This document shows positions 1 through 6,457 of a stretch of DNA of 6,693 nt, piece after piece; position 1 is the stretch's first letter; each line of letters opens with the position of its first letter. The DNA lies in NCBI GenBank assembly GCA_003557805.1, contig PWNY01000052.1, positions 1 to 6,693 on the forward strand, written 5' to 3'. A program made the position numbers and the translations under genes. Source of the DNA: Bacteroidales bacterium. Lineage in GTDB: Bacteria; Bacteroidota; Bacteroidia; Bacteroidales; UBA7960. The notes beneath the pieces were generated by a model. It did no database searches. It saw nothing but the letters and a program-made list of their open reading frames with translations, and was not told where the DNA came from.

Positions 1-800
1 CCTTTTCTGGCAAGCATCTTGACCAGCCGGTCAGCACCGCGCCTTGTACGTGTAAAAACAAGTGAACGCTCAATGCTCTCCTCGGTGACCAGGTGGTGCA
101 ATAGTTTCACTTTTGAGGCACGCTCAATATAATATACTTTCTCGCTCGTTATAACATCATCTTTTTCAACTGAATCGATATCCACACTCAATGGTTTTTG
201 GAGCAGATTTGCCGCAAGCTTTCTTACACCTGCAGAAAGTGTGGCGGAAAACAGCATGGTCTGCCTTTCAGCAGGAAGTTGTGAGCATATCTTCTTTATG
301 TCATTTATGAACCCCATGTCCAGCATACGGTCGGCTTCATCCAGGACCAGGTGGTCAATGGAGTGTAGACTAATGTGCTTTTGATTCATAAGGTCCAGAA
401 GGCGTCCGGGGGTGGCTATCAGAATATCACTGCCCTTTCGCAGTGAATCCACCTGGGCCTGCTGTGAAACCCCGCCGTATATTATTGTATGCCTTAAACG
501 TGTATTCCTGCCATATATGCGGAAACTCTCGCCTATTTGCTGGGCCAGCTCCCTGGTCGGGGCAAGTATAAGTGCCCTTGCATGTTTTGACACCCTTTGT
601 CCTTCGGAGAGCATATGTATCAGTGGCAGCGCAAATGCTGCTGTTTTACCCGTTCCTGTACGGGCGCTACCGAAAATATCCCTGCCACGCAGTATTAAAG
701 GTATTGCCTGATGTTGAACTGGAGTGGGTTGTTTGTATCCTTTGCTTTTTAATGCCTGCAAAACCGGCATGGTCAAACCAAGACTTTCAAAAGTCGTCAT
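1..800 (-). CDS. rhlE: DEAD-box RNA helicase, RhlE-like (5' part, truncated by window edge)
   Basis: ATP-dependent RNA helicase that would locally unwind RNA duplexes in the cytoplasm (ribosome assembly, mRNA turnover, cold adaptation in the family). Only the first 266 residues are visible; the gene runs off the left edge. Motifs read on the minus strand are in the expected order: Q-motif with F4 and GYKQPTPVQ (21-29), motif I ARTGTGKT (46-53), Ia PTREL (81-85), Ib TPGR (130-133), II DEAD (154-157) followed by RMLDMGF, III SAT (185-187), and the start of the second RecA domain with LVFTRTRRGAD (247-257). The opening MTTFESLGL and the DEADRMLDMGF segment are typical of RhlE. ATG at 800 is the first start after an in-frame stop further upstream and places the Q-motif at the usual distance; no clear Shine-Dalgarno is seen. 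It is divergent from the receptor gene. The C-terminal tail that separates RhlE from other DEAD-box subgroups is not visible. Confidence 0.95.
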   Translation of the reverse strand, partial: MTTFESLGLTMPVLQALKSKGYKQPTPVQHQAIPLILRGRDIFGSARTGTGKTAAFALPLIHMLSEGQRVSKHARALILAPTRELAQQIGESFRIYGRNTRLRHTIIYGGVSQQAQVDSLRKGSDILIATPGRLLDLMNQKHISLHSIDHLVLDEADRMLDMGFINDIKKICSQLPAERQTMLFSATLSAGVRKLAANLLQKPLSVDIDSVEKDDVITSEKVYYIERASKVKLLHHLVTEESIERSLVFTRTRRGADRLVKMLARK

Positions 801-817
801 AATAATATTAAGATTAG

Positions 818-835
818 TCCCGGAAAAAGCCGGGA
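818..835 (-). promoter_or_regulatory. GC-rich hairpin in the leader of the rhlE-like gene
   Basis: A perfect 6-bp inverted repeat, TCCCGG and CCGGGA, is separated by 6 nt. In the minus-strand transcript it would form a hairpin ending 17 nt before the ATG at 800. It lies inside the predicted leader of about 135 nt. It could modulate translation or mRNA stability; that is inference. It is not a terminator for any plus-strand gene, since none precedes it. Confidence 0.4.
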
Positions 836-942
836 GATTTATTGTGTAATTGTAAAAAGTGAGGTGGAGAGATTAAACTGCGTTACTCGGAGTGCTATTC
901 GAAGAACGGGCAAATAAATAACCCAACTCGTAATTACCGGCG

Positions 943-976
943 CAAAGGTAGGTAAATTATTTTTAATTGAACCAAA
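943..976 (-). promoter_or_regulatory. Bacteroidetes-type promoter for the rhlE-like gene
   Basis: On the minus strand the -7 element TACCTTTG (950-943) matches the Bacteroidetes consensus TAnnTTTG in full. A -33-like TTTG lies at 976-973, giving a 22-nt spacer, slightly long but within the usual range. Transcription would start near 937 and give an untranslated leader of about 135 nt. The upstream half of this promoter is covered by the inverted repeat at 952-985. Confidence 0.6.
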
Positions 977-985
977 ATAATTTAC
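952..985. repeat. Perfect 12-bp inverted repeat (candidate operator)
   Basis: GTAAATTATTTT at 952-963 is exactly mirrored by AAAATAATTTAC at 974-985, with a 10-bp spacer. It covers the spacer and -33 region of the predicted rhlE promoter, a position where a dimeric repressor would block transcription. It is AT-rich, so some symmetry could be chance, but 12 perfect pairs is more than expected in a 275-bp gap. The binding protein is unknown. Confidence 0.5.
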
Positions 986-990
986 AGGTG

Positions 991-1021
991 TTTGAAATTC
1001 AGGGATGAAAGAATAATTTAA
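991..1021 (+). promoter_or_regulatory. Weak candidate promoter for the TonB-dependent receptor
   Basis: TTTG at 991-994 is followed, after a 19-nt spacer, by TAATTTAA at 1014-1021, which agrees with TAnnTTTG at six of eight positions and lacks the final TG. It would start transcription near 1027, about 50 nt before the ATG at 1076. Spacing is good but the -7 match is imperfect, so this is a tentative call. No Fur-like or cobalamin-riboswitch-like element was recognised here. Confidence 0.28.
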
Positions 1022-1075
1022 AAGGCCTTATCAGCTAAGGAACAGATGTTTAACCTTTTGAGCTGCTTTAAGTAA

Positions 1076-3193
1076 ATGATAAGACATATCCTGATACTAT
1101 CACTGCTTGCAATAAATGTTGTACAATTTTCATACTCCCATACTACCCAGGATTATGAAGAACCTGATATACTCCTGCCAGGAGACACCCTGCTTGTTGA
1201 TCTTGACGAGACCGTTGTTACGGCATTCAACCGTCCGCAGAGGCTGCTCGACATTCCGGGGTCAATAACATCTTTGGGCCGCATCCGCCTTGAAAGGGAA
1301 AAGCCCTCGCTTAATATACTGCCCTGGCTGGACAATGCACCCGGTGTATTTGCACACGAAGGTGCAACCAATACAAACCGCGTTACAATAAGGGGAATAG
1401 GGGCAAGAGTACCCTATGCAACCGGGAAGATAAGGGCTTTCCTGAACGATATACCGCTTACAAATACTTCAGGATACAGCTTCATTCAGGATATTGACCC
1501 TGCTATAATTCAGAACATTGATATAATTAAGGGCCCTGCAACAAGTGTTTACGGGGCGGGTCTGGGAGGAACAATTGCGATAACATCACGAAGGCCGGAG
1601 GCTCACCAGGCAGGTATAAGCAACAGCTTCCAGGCAGGCTCTTTCGGCCTTATCAACAACTCCCTAACAGCCGACCTTCCTGGCAATAAGGCCGCAAGCA
1701 GCATAGTATACAGCCATTCATCCAGTGAGGGATACCGTGAGAATAACCGTTTCAGAAGGGATGCAATAAGCTCCATTACCCAGCTTCAGGGATCTGGCCG
1801 GTCCGGGCTTACCCTGCTTTTAAGCTTTGTTGACCTTAAATCGCATATTCCTAGTTCCATAGACAGTATAACTTTTGTTGAGAGCCCCTCCTCTGCCGCA
1901 TCAAACTGGTTGCTGACAGAAGGATATGAAGACTCCCGCCGCCTGCTGGGAGGAGTATCGGGATCCCACTATATCCGTGAAGATTTAAGGGCCAACTTGA
2001 GCATATTCAGTATATGGCACGATGAAAAGGAGATGCGCCCATTCGATGTTTTCTATGAAGAGAGGCTGAGTATTGGGACAAGGATCAGGCTGGGCAGGGA
2101 AATAAGGGGTGATGGAGTCTATGCTGAGCTGACAGCTGGTGGAGAGGCCCTTTTTGACTATTACGAATACAGCAATTTTGAGAACATTGGCGGCCTTGGT
2201 CAGCAGGGTGGTATGATCAGCGACAACAGGGAGAGGACCGGACGCTACAACCTGTTCTTCCAGGCAGATGCAGATATTAGTGACTGGAGTTTTTCCGGAG
2301 GGGTCAACCTTAATTATACCGGCACAGATTACAAAGACCGCTTCAGGTCCCGGGGCATTGACCGGTCGGGATGGTATGATTACGGCATAATTTTGTCACC
2401 GAGAATAAGCTCAGTATACAAATACAGTGAAAACCACAGGGTATTTGCAACAGTCAGTCACGGGTTCTCACCTCCTTCACTTGCTGAGACATTGAGCCCT
2501 GAAGGCGCTATAAACCCCGGCATCAAACCGGAAAAGAGCTGGAACATGGAAGCAGGCCTGAGAGGGCAGGCTTTTGGCAAGGATCTATTTTACGATATCA
2601 GCCTGTACAGAATGATGGTAAGGGATCTCCTTGTTGCTGAAAGGGTAGGCGAAGACGCATGGGTCGGCAGGAATGCAGGTGCATCCCGGCACCAGGGTAT
2701 TGAAGCCGAAACCCACTGGATGATCCTGGGCGGACAAAAAGGAAGATCGGGGTACCTGGAAGAGGTGTCAGTGAGAATGAACTACGCCTATAACCACTTT
2801 TATTTTACTGACTTTACCGATCTGGACAGCGATTATTCAGGCATGCGAATACCCGGGGTTCCCCGGCATGTGATGAATGCAAGTGTATACAAAGATACCC
2901 GGATAGGACTATATGCAATGGCAGGCTGGAGATACACCGGCAGAATGGCGATGAATGATGCCAACACCTCTTTTACCAGTGCCTATGCCCTTCTTAACCT
3001 TATCATCGGTTACAGGCCTGATGTTCACGACCGGGTAAACAGCGACCTCTACCTGCGCATCAATAACCTTACCGACCGTCATTATGCATCAATGATCCTG
3101 GTTAATGCACCCTCTTTCGGCGGCCCGCCGAGATATTACTATCCGGGGCTTCCTGTAAACTTCCAGGCAGGTTTGAAAATTTCATTTCGCTAA
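1076..3193 (+). CDS. TonB-dependent outer-membrane receptor, FecA-type
   Basis: Outer-membrane gated channel for energised import of a scarce ligand, in this subfamily usually a ferric chelate. The 705-residue protein starts with a signal peptide (hydrophobic core about 5-19, likely cleavage after S21). A TonB-box-like stretch, DETVVTAF (44-51), precedes the plug domain (about 53-174), which ends in the conserved GPATSVYGAGLGGTIAI segment. The rest is a beta-barrel, with the FecA-type landmarks IPSSID (258-263), HGFSPPSLAET (462-472) and INNLTD (662-667), and ends in aromatic-rich NFQAGLKISFR. The length is normal for a simple siderophore or citrate receptor. There is no N-terminal carboxypeptidase-regulatory-like domain as in SusC proteins and no SusD neighbour, so a glycan role is unlikely. 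No TonB, ABC transporter or anti-sigma partner is in the window. The start at 1076 is chosen because the signal peptide begins there; the ribosome site is weak. The ligand cannot be determined. Confidence 0.95.
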   Translation: MIRHILILSLLAINVVQFSYSHTTQDYEEPDILLPGDTLLVDLDETVVTAFNRPQRLLDIPGSITSLGRIRLEREKPSLNILPWLDNAPGVFAHEGATNTNRVTIRGIGARVPYATGKIRAFLNDIPLTNTSGYSFIQDIDPAIIQNIDIIKGPATSVYGAGLGGTIAITSRRPEAHQAGISNSFQAGSFGLINNSLTADLPGNKAASSIVYSHSSSEGYRENNRFRRDAISSITQLQGSGRSGLTLLLSFVDLKSHIPSSIDSITFVESPSSAASNWLLTEGYEDSRRLLGGVSGSHYIREDLRANLSIFSIWHDEKEMRPFDVFYEERLSIGTRIRLGREIRGDGVYAELTAGGEALFDYYEYSNFENIGGLGQQGGMISDNRERTGRYNLFFQADADISDWSFSGGVNLNYTGTDYKDRFRSRGIDRSGWYDYGIILSPRISSVYKYSENHRVFATVSHGFSPPSLAETLSPEGAINPGIKPEKSWNMEAGLRGQAFGKDLFYDISLYRMMVRDLLVAERVGEDAWVGRNAGASRHQGIEAETHWMILGGQKGRSGYLEEVSVRMNYAYNHFYFTDFTDLDSDYSGMRIPGVPRHVMNASVYKDTRIGLYAMAGWRYTGRMAMNDANTSFTSAYALLNLIIGYRPDVHDRVNSDLYLRINNLTDRHYASMILVNAPSFGGPPRYYYPGLPVNFQAGLKISFR

Positions 3194-3211
3194 TAATTTC
3201 ATTCCCTGAAA

Positions 3212-3245
3212 ACAAATATCTGATTTGTCTTATATCTGATTTGTC
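3212..3245. repeat. 14-bp tandem direct repeat with an overlapping palindrome, upstream of helD
   Basis: ATATCTGATTTGTC occurs at 3216-3229 and again at 3232-3245, a 16-bp period. The first copy overlaps an inverted repeat, ACAAAT (3212-3217) and ATTTGT (3223-3228), with a 5-nt spacer. The array lies 19 bp after the receptor stop and about 60 bp before the helD start, where a regulator could bind. It could also be a small slippage duplication. Confidence 0.45.
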
Positions 3246-3287
3246 ATATCTTACGGAATTTGCTCCGGCCAAAATGCGGGTTTTGAT

Positions 3288-3295
3288 TAAATTTG
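3288..3295 (+). promoter_or_regulatory. Candidate -7 promoter element for helD
   Basis: TAAATTTG matches the Bacteroidetes consensus TAnnTTTG at every defined position and ends 8 nt before the chosen ATG at 3304. The nearest TTTG upstream (3259-3262) leaves a 25-nt spacer, longer than ideal. If used, the transcript would begin almost at the start codon and be nearly leaderless. Cotranscription from the receptor gene is the alternative. Confidence 0.35.
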
Positions 3296-3303
3296 CGGCT
3301 CCC

Positions 3304-5358
3304 ATGGAAAAAAAGAGCAAACAGCAGGAACTAAAGCACCTTGAAAAGGTAAAGGACAGGCTCCGCTCGGCACTGGAGGTAATTGAAGATAATATAAGGA
3401 AACAGGGCCGTGATTTGAAAGAGATCAAGGAATACCTTTACGAGAACAAGACCGGGATGGACCGCATGGAGAAGTTCCAGGTGAGGCAATCAGTGAACCA
3501 GGGCGCAGCCAGCGGTGAAGAGGCGGTAAAAAGAAAAAAGAAGATAAACAGGCTTCTGGGGTCACCCTATTTTGGGAGAATGGACTTTGCAAAAGACGGC
3601 AGCGAGGAACCATTACCTCTTTACATCGGCATCCACTCCTTCTTTGATGAAGAGAAAAATACAAACATCATATACGACTGGAGGGCGCCTGTTTCAGGCA
3701 TGTTTTACGACTTCGGGCTTGGCAGGGCCGGTTACGCTTCACCATCCGGGAAAGTGAGCGGAGATATCAGTCTTAAAAGGCAATTCAGGATCAGGAACGG
3801 AAGGATGGAGTATATGCTTGAGAACTCCGCTAACGTATATGATGATATACTGCAGGCGGAGCTAAGCAGAAGCTCCGGCAGTAAAATGAAAAACATTGTC
3901 GCGACAATACAACGCGACCAGAACCCGGTAATACGCAATGAGGAATCACATGAACTGATAATACAGGGGGTGGCCGGATCCGGCAAAACCTCAATTGCAC
4001 TTCACCGTATTGCATTCCTGCTTTACCGGTACAAAGACAGTATAAAGTCGGGCGACATCCTAATAATATCACCCAACCGGGTTTATTCCGACTATATAGC
4101 TAACGTTCTGCCTGAACTCGGTGAAGAGAAGATCCCGCAGACAAGCATGGAGGAGATAGCCGAACGGGCACTTGAGGGCAAATACAGGTTTCAGGGGTTT
4201 TTCAGCCAGGTTTCAGCCCTGCTGGAGAATAGTGATGCTGAAATGCAGGAACGAATAAGGTTCAAATCGACAAATGAGTTTATCTCCCTTCTGGATAAAT
4301 ACCTGGCATATGCAGAGAATGAGTACTTCCAACCACACGACTTATGGGTGGGTAAAAGCCTTGTTCCTAAATGGTTTATAGAGGAGAAGTATTTGTCATT
4401 GCACAGGTTGCCTGTTTTCAAAAGGTTCGGGATGATAGCCACTTCGATTGAAGAGAATATAGGGATCTACTATAAAAGGGAGGTAAGCAGCCGGGAAAGG
4501 CAGCAACTGCTAAAGGATGTTAAGGCAATGTTCCATATTGGAGGACTGCGAGGTTTATACAGGGACTTCTACCAATGGATTGGCAGGCCCGGTTTTCTGA
4601 AGCCATACGGGAGATCAGGGTATGAGTATTCTGATATTTTCCCGCTGGTATATATCAAGTTGCGTTTTGAGGGAATTGAGCCCCAATCCGGGGTAAAACA
4701 CCTGCTTATAGATGAGATGCAGGATTATTCACCCATACAGTATGCTGTAATCTCCAGGCTCTACCCCTGTAAAAAGACAATACTCGGTGACAGCAACCAG
4801 ACAGTGAACCCATATGGATCCTCTGGCGCTGAGTCCATCGCCAGGCTGTTGCCGGGTGCCGACATAGTAAAATTAAGGAGAAGCTACAGGTCAACTTATG
4901 AGATCACCCGGCTGGCACAACGAGTGCTTGCCGACAAGGATCTTATCCCGGTTGAAAGGTACGGCGAAAAGCCTGTGATCAGGGGGTTTGAAAGTGACAA
5001 ACAGGAAGTGTCGGCAATCATTAAGAGCGCCGGGGAGTTTTCCACCGGCGGGCTTCGCTCTTTTGGAATAGTCTGCAGGACCGAAAGGCTGGCAAAATTA
5101 ATACACAGGGAACTTAGGGCAGCAGGCATTGACGCGGAACTACTGGATAGTGAATCCACCTTGTTCACCCAGGGAATAGTGGTAACTGCTGTTCACATGG
5201 CCAAGGGACTGGAGTTTGACCAGGTGCTGGTACCGGGTGTAAACAGCAAGAACTACCACAGCGAATCCGACAGGCGGCTTCTCTATATAGCCTGTACCAG
5301 AGCAATGCATAAGCTTCAGGTATTTTACACCAGGGAGTTATCCCCATTTTTGCGTTGA
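3304..5358 (+). CDS. helD: HelD-like RNA polymerase recycling ATPase (superfamily 1, UvrD-like)
   Basis: HelD proteins bind RNA polymerase, insert a coiled-coil arm into its secondary channel and use ATP to release stalled enzyme from nucleic acid. This 684-residue protein has the same layout. It starts with a charged helical arm (about 5-65), followed by the landmarks SPYFGRMDF (87-95), IYDWRAPVS and MKNIVATIQRDQN. The ATPase motifs then follow: Walker A GVAGSGKT (222-229), Walker B IDEMQD (469-474), GDSNQTVNPYG (495-505), RRSYRST (525-531), VVTAVHMAKGLEFD (626-639) and RRLLYIACTRA (657-667). All key residues are present and the frame is intact. It is shorter than Bacillus subtilis HelD (roughly 770 residues). 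The start ATG at 3304 opens directly into the charged arm; an in-frame ATG at 3274 would add ten mostly hydrophobic residues. No strong Shine-Dalgarno is seen. It was formerly annotated as DNA helicase IV-like; the N-terminal arm favours HelD over a true DNA helicase. Confidence 0.92.
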   Translation: MEKKSKQQELKHLEKVKDRLRSALEVIEDNIRKQGRDLKEIKEYLYENKTGMDRMEKFQVRQSVNQGAASGEEAVKRKKKINRLLGSPYFGRMDFAKDGSEEPLPLYIGIHSFFDEEKNTNIIYDWRAPVSGMFYDFGLGRAGYASPSGKVSGDISLKRQFRIRNGRMEYMLENSANVYDDILQAELSRSSGSKMKNIVATIQRDQNPVIRNEESHELIIQGVAGSGKTSIALHRIAFLLYRYKDSIKSGDILIISPNRVYSDYIANVLPELGEEKIPQTSMEEIAERALEGKYRFQGFFSQVSALLENSDAEMQERIRFKSTNEFISLLDKYLAYAENEYFQPHDLWVGKSLVPKWFIEEKYLSLHRLPVFKRFGMIATSIEENIGIYYKREVSSRERQQLLKDVKAMFHIGGLRGLYRDFYQWIGRPGFLKPYGRSGYEYSDIFPLVYIKLRFEGIEPQSGVKHLLIDEMQDYSPIQYAVISRLYPCKKTILGDSNQTVNPYGSSGAESIARLLPGADIVKLRRSYRSTYEITRLAQRVLADKDLIPVERYGEKPVIRGFESDKQEVSAIIKSAGEFSTGGLRSFGIVCRTERLAKLIHRELRAAGIDAELLDSESTLFTQGIVVTAVHMAKGLEFDQVLVPGVNSKNYHSESDRRLLYIACTRAMHKLQVFYTRELSPFLR

Positions 5359-5389
5359 CACTATCTTACCAGTGAATACCTTAAAAGGT

Positions 5390-5791
5390 TCAGCCGCATA
5401 TAGTTATAACCACCTCCCTTTTCTCTCGAGGCCCGTCAAATTCGCAAAGGAAAATGTTCTGCCATGTGGACAGGGCCAGTTTACCGTTGATTACGGGGAT
5501 TGTTTCCTGTGGTCCAATTATCCCTGCCTTAAGATGAGAATCCCCGTTACCGTCCTGGGCATCATGCAGCCACACGCCCCGGGGAACAAGCTTTGCAAGC
5601 AAGTTAATAACATCGGTCTGTACAGATTCGTCCCAGTTTTCCTGGATCATTATTGCAGCAGTTGCACCCCGCACATATACATTTACCGTCCCTGAGGAAA
5701 ACCCGGACGCCCCGACTATTCGTTCAACCTCCCGTGTAATGTCGTACAGTCCCTCGCGTGCGTGTGTCTTTACATTAATTACCTTCTGCAT
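5390..5791 (-). CDS. yjbQ: YjbQ/UPF0047 family protein
   Basis: Small cytoplasmic protein of the YjbQ family. Some members show weak thiamine-phosphate synthase activity, but the physiological role is unsettled. The 133-residue length is normal. Family features: DITREVE (17-23), ATAAIMIQEN (43-52), LVPRG (68-72), LHDAQDGNGDSHLKA (75-89), GPQETIPVINGKL (93-105), and a strong C-terminal block STWQNIFLCEFDGPR (108-122). The usual HTT triplet is replaced by G42-A43-T44, so the family histidine at that site is absent, while H76 and H86 are kept. I chose the ATG at 5791 because AGGGAAT lies just upstream and the homologous region starts there; a start at 5884 would add 31 unrelated residues and overlap the upstream gene. 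It lies 56 bp after the deoxyribosyltransferase-like gene on the same strand, so cotranscription is likely. Its stop is 31 bp from the helD stop, with no obvious terminator between. Confidence 0.92.
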   Translation of the reverse strand: MQKVINVKTHAREGLYDITREVERIVGASGFSSGTVNVYVRGATAAIMIQENWDESVQTDVINLLAKLVPRGVWLHDAQDGNGDSHLKAGIIGPQETIPVINGKLALSTWQNIFLCEFDGPREKREVVITICG

Positions 5792-5847
5792 ATTCCCTGT
5801 ATTCTGATATGTTTTGTTCCTCAGTTGCCTCTTACCGGCAGCCCTGC

Positions 5848-6162
5848 TCAGACAATTTCCAGGTACCTTACAGGCTTGTTGCATGATTTGGCATACTCAA
5901 TCTCCCTGCTGGTAGATTCACCGATATAACCTCCCTGGTTTACAACGAAAATTTCATCGGCCATATCTATCTTGCTCAGATGCATATCATCAAGCATAAG
6001 TTTGGTTTTTTTGTCCAGCGCCTCGTTGTCGCCACTGTGACCAAAAAGGCCAACGCTTATCACTATATACCCCTCCAGGGTAAGCCTTTTCTGGGCCTCC
6101 ATGAATGCATCCCTGAACCTTGTGCTTCCGCAAAGGGTAATAATCCTGTATCCGTTTATCAT
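5848..6162 (-). CDS. Nucleoside 2-deoxyribosyltransferase-like protein
   Basis: A 104-residue Rossmann-like protein. It opens with IITLCGSTRF (7-16), a glycine/serine-rich loop after the first strand. It continues with a helix, GYIVISVGLFGHSG (31-44), the segment DDMHLSKIDMADEIFVVN (58-75), then GYIGESTSREIEYA (78-91) and KPVRYLE (96-102). This order (GSTR loop, a KIDMADEIFVVN-type strand, and a late Glu-bearing STSREIEYA helix) fits nucleoside 2-deoxyribosyltransferase-like proteins, which cleave or transfer the N-glycosidic bond of deoxynucleosides or nucleotides. E87 is the candidate nucleophile; the aspartate that lies before it in classical enzymes is not obvious here, so the activity is uncertain. 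It could be a related nucleotide-binding protein. The start at 6162 places the first strand right after the N terminus. An in-frame ATG at 6234 would add 24 residues without family resemblance. Upstream is AT-rich with no clear ribosome site. Confidence 0.75.
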   Translation of the reverse strand: MINGYRIITLCGSTRFRDAFMEAQKRLTLEGYIVISVGLFGHSGDNEALDKKTKLMLDDMHLSKIDMADEIFVVNQGGYIGESTSREIEYAKSCNKPVRYLEIV

Positions 6163-6279
6163 ATTATTATTTTTCACGTTAACGGGTAAAAATACCGGTA
6201 GATATCCTGCCTGACATGACCATTCTGCCGGCACATAACCGTTGCTCTCCTTTTATAAATCAAAAAGCATATTACGACC

Positions 6280-6297
6280 AATTGTAAAGATACAATT
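6280..6297. promoter_or_regulatory. 18-bp palindrome upstream of the deoxyribosyltransferase-like gene (candidate operator)
   Basis: AATTGTA and TACAATT are perfect 7-bp arms around a 4-nt centre. On the minus strand the site contains TATCTTTA (6292-6285), one base short of the Bacteroidetes -7 consensus. It may therefore be an operator over the promoter of the minus-strand operon, about 120 bp before its start. No matching -33 element was found at good spacing, so the promoter part is weak. Confidence 0.35.
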
Positions 6298-6411
6298 CAC
6301 CTGCAATCTGCAGTAAATGTTCTGCTCGCTAAAAATAATAAACATCAGGCAAACACTAATATAGCAAAATGAGCATAATTTACTGGTTATTCACGTAAGT
6401 TTATAATACAA

Positions 6412-6439
6412 AACAGACGGTTACATGCAAGAGTCTGTT
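6412..6439. repeat. 7-bp inverted repeat with 14-nt loop
   Basis: AACAGAC (6412-6418) and GTCTGTT (6433-6439) are perfect complements. It lies upstream of the predicted plus-strand promoter, so it would not be in that transcript. It is more plausibly a protein-binding site than an RNA hairpin. Chance is a real alternative for arms this short. Confidence 0.25.
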
Positions 6440-6457
6440 ACAGCGATGTGCACAGGT

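Noticed and set aside
412..802. Two plus-strand open frames (412-711 and 572-802) opposite the rhlE-like gene
   Set aside because: They lie antisense to a region with all DEAD-box motifs in order and have no recognisable features.
1026..1040. CCTTA/TAAGG hairpin before the receptor
   Set aside because: Only five AT-rich pairs with a 5-nt loop; not distinguishable from chance.
801..1075. Cobalamin or other riboswitch ahead of the receptor
   Set aside because: No recognisable conserved core of a known riboswitch was seen in this stretch.
3241..3303. Upstream extension of helD from TTG 3241 or ATG 3274
   Set aside because: The added residues do not resemble the family, they overlap the second direct repeat and the candidate promoter, and ATG 3304 opens directly into the charged helical arm. 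ATG 3274 remains possible.
3102..5347. Several short minus-strand frames inside helD and the receptor end
   Set aside because: They are shadows of the plus-strand genes, with no motifs, signal sequences or ribosome sites.
3304..5358. Alternative reading of helD as a UvrD/Rep or helicase IV DNA repair enzyme
   Set aside because: The ATPase motifs are shared, but the SPYFGRMDF, IYDWRAPVS and MKNIVATIQ segments and the N-terminal arm are typical of HelD.
5359..5389. Terminator between the convergent helD and yjbQ genes
   Set aside because: Only ACCTT/AAGGT with a 2-nt loop is present, too tight and too AT-rich, with no following T tract on either strand.
5372..5695. Plus-strand open frame opposite yjbQ
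   Set aside because: Antisense to a clearly conserved family; its composition does not look like a real protein.
5792..5884. Extension of yjbQ to ATG 5884
   Set aside because: It would add 31 residues with no family similarity and overlap the end of the upstream gene. ATG 5791 has an AGGGAAT sequence just upstream.
6163..6234. Extension of the deoxyribosyltransferase-like gene to ATG 6234
   Set aside because: The first beta-strand and GSTR loop start right after ATG 6162; the extra 24 residues look like translated leader.
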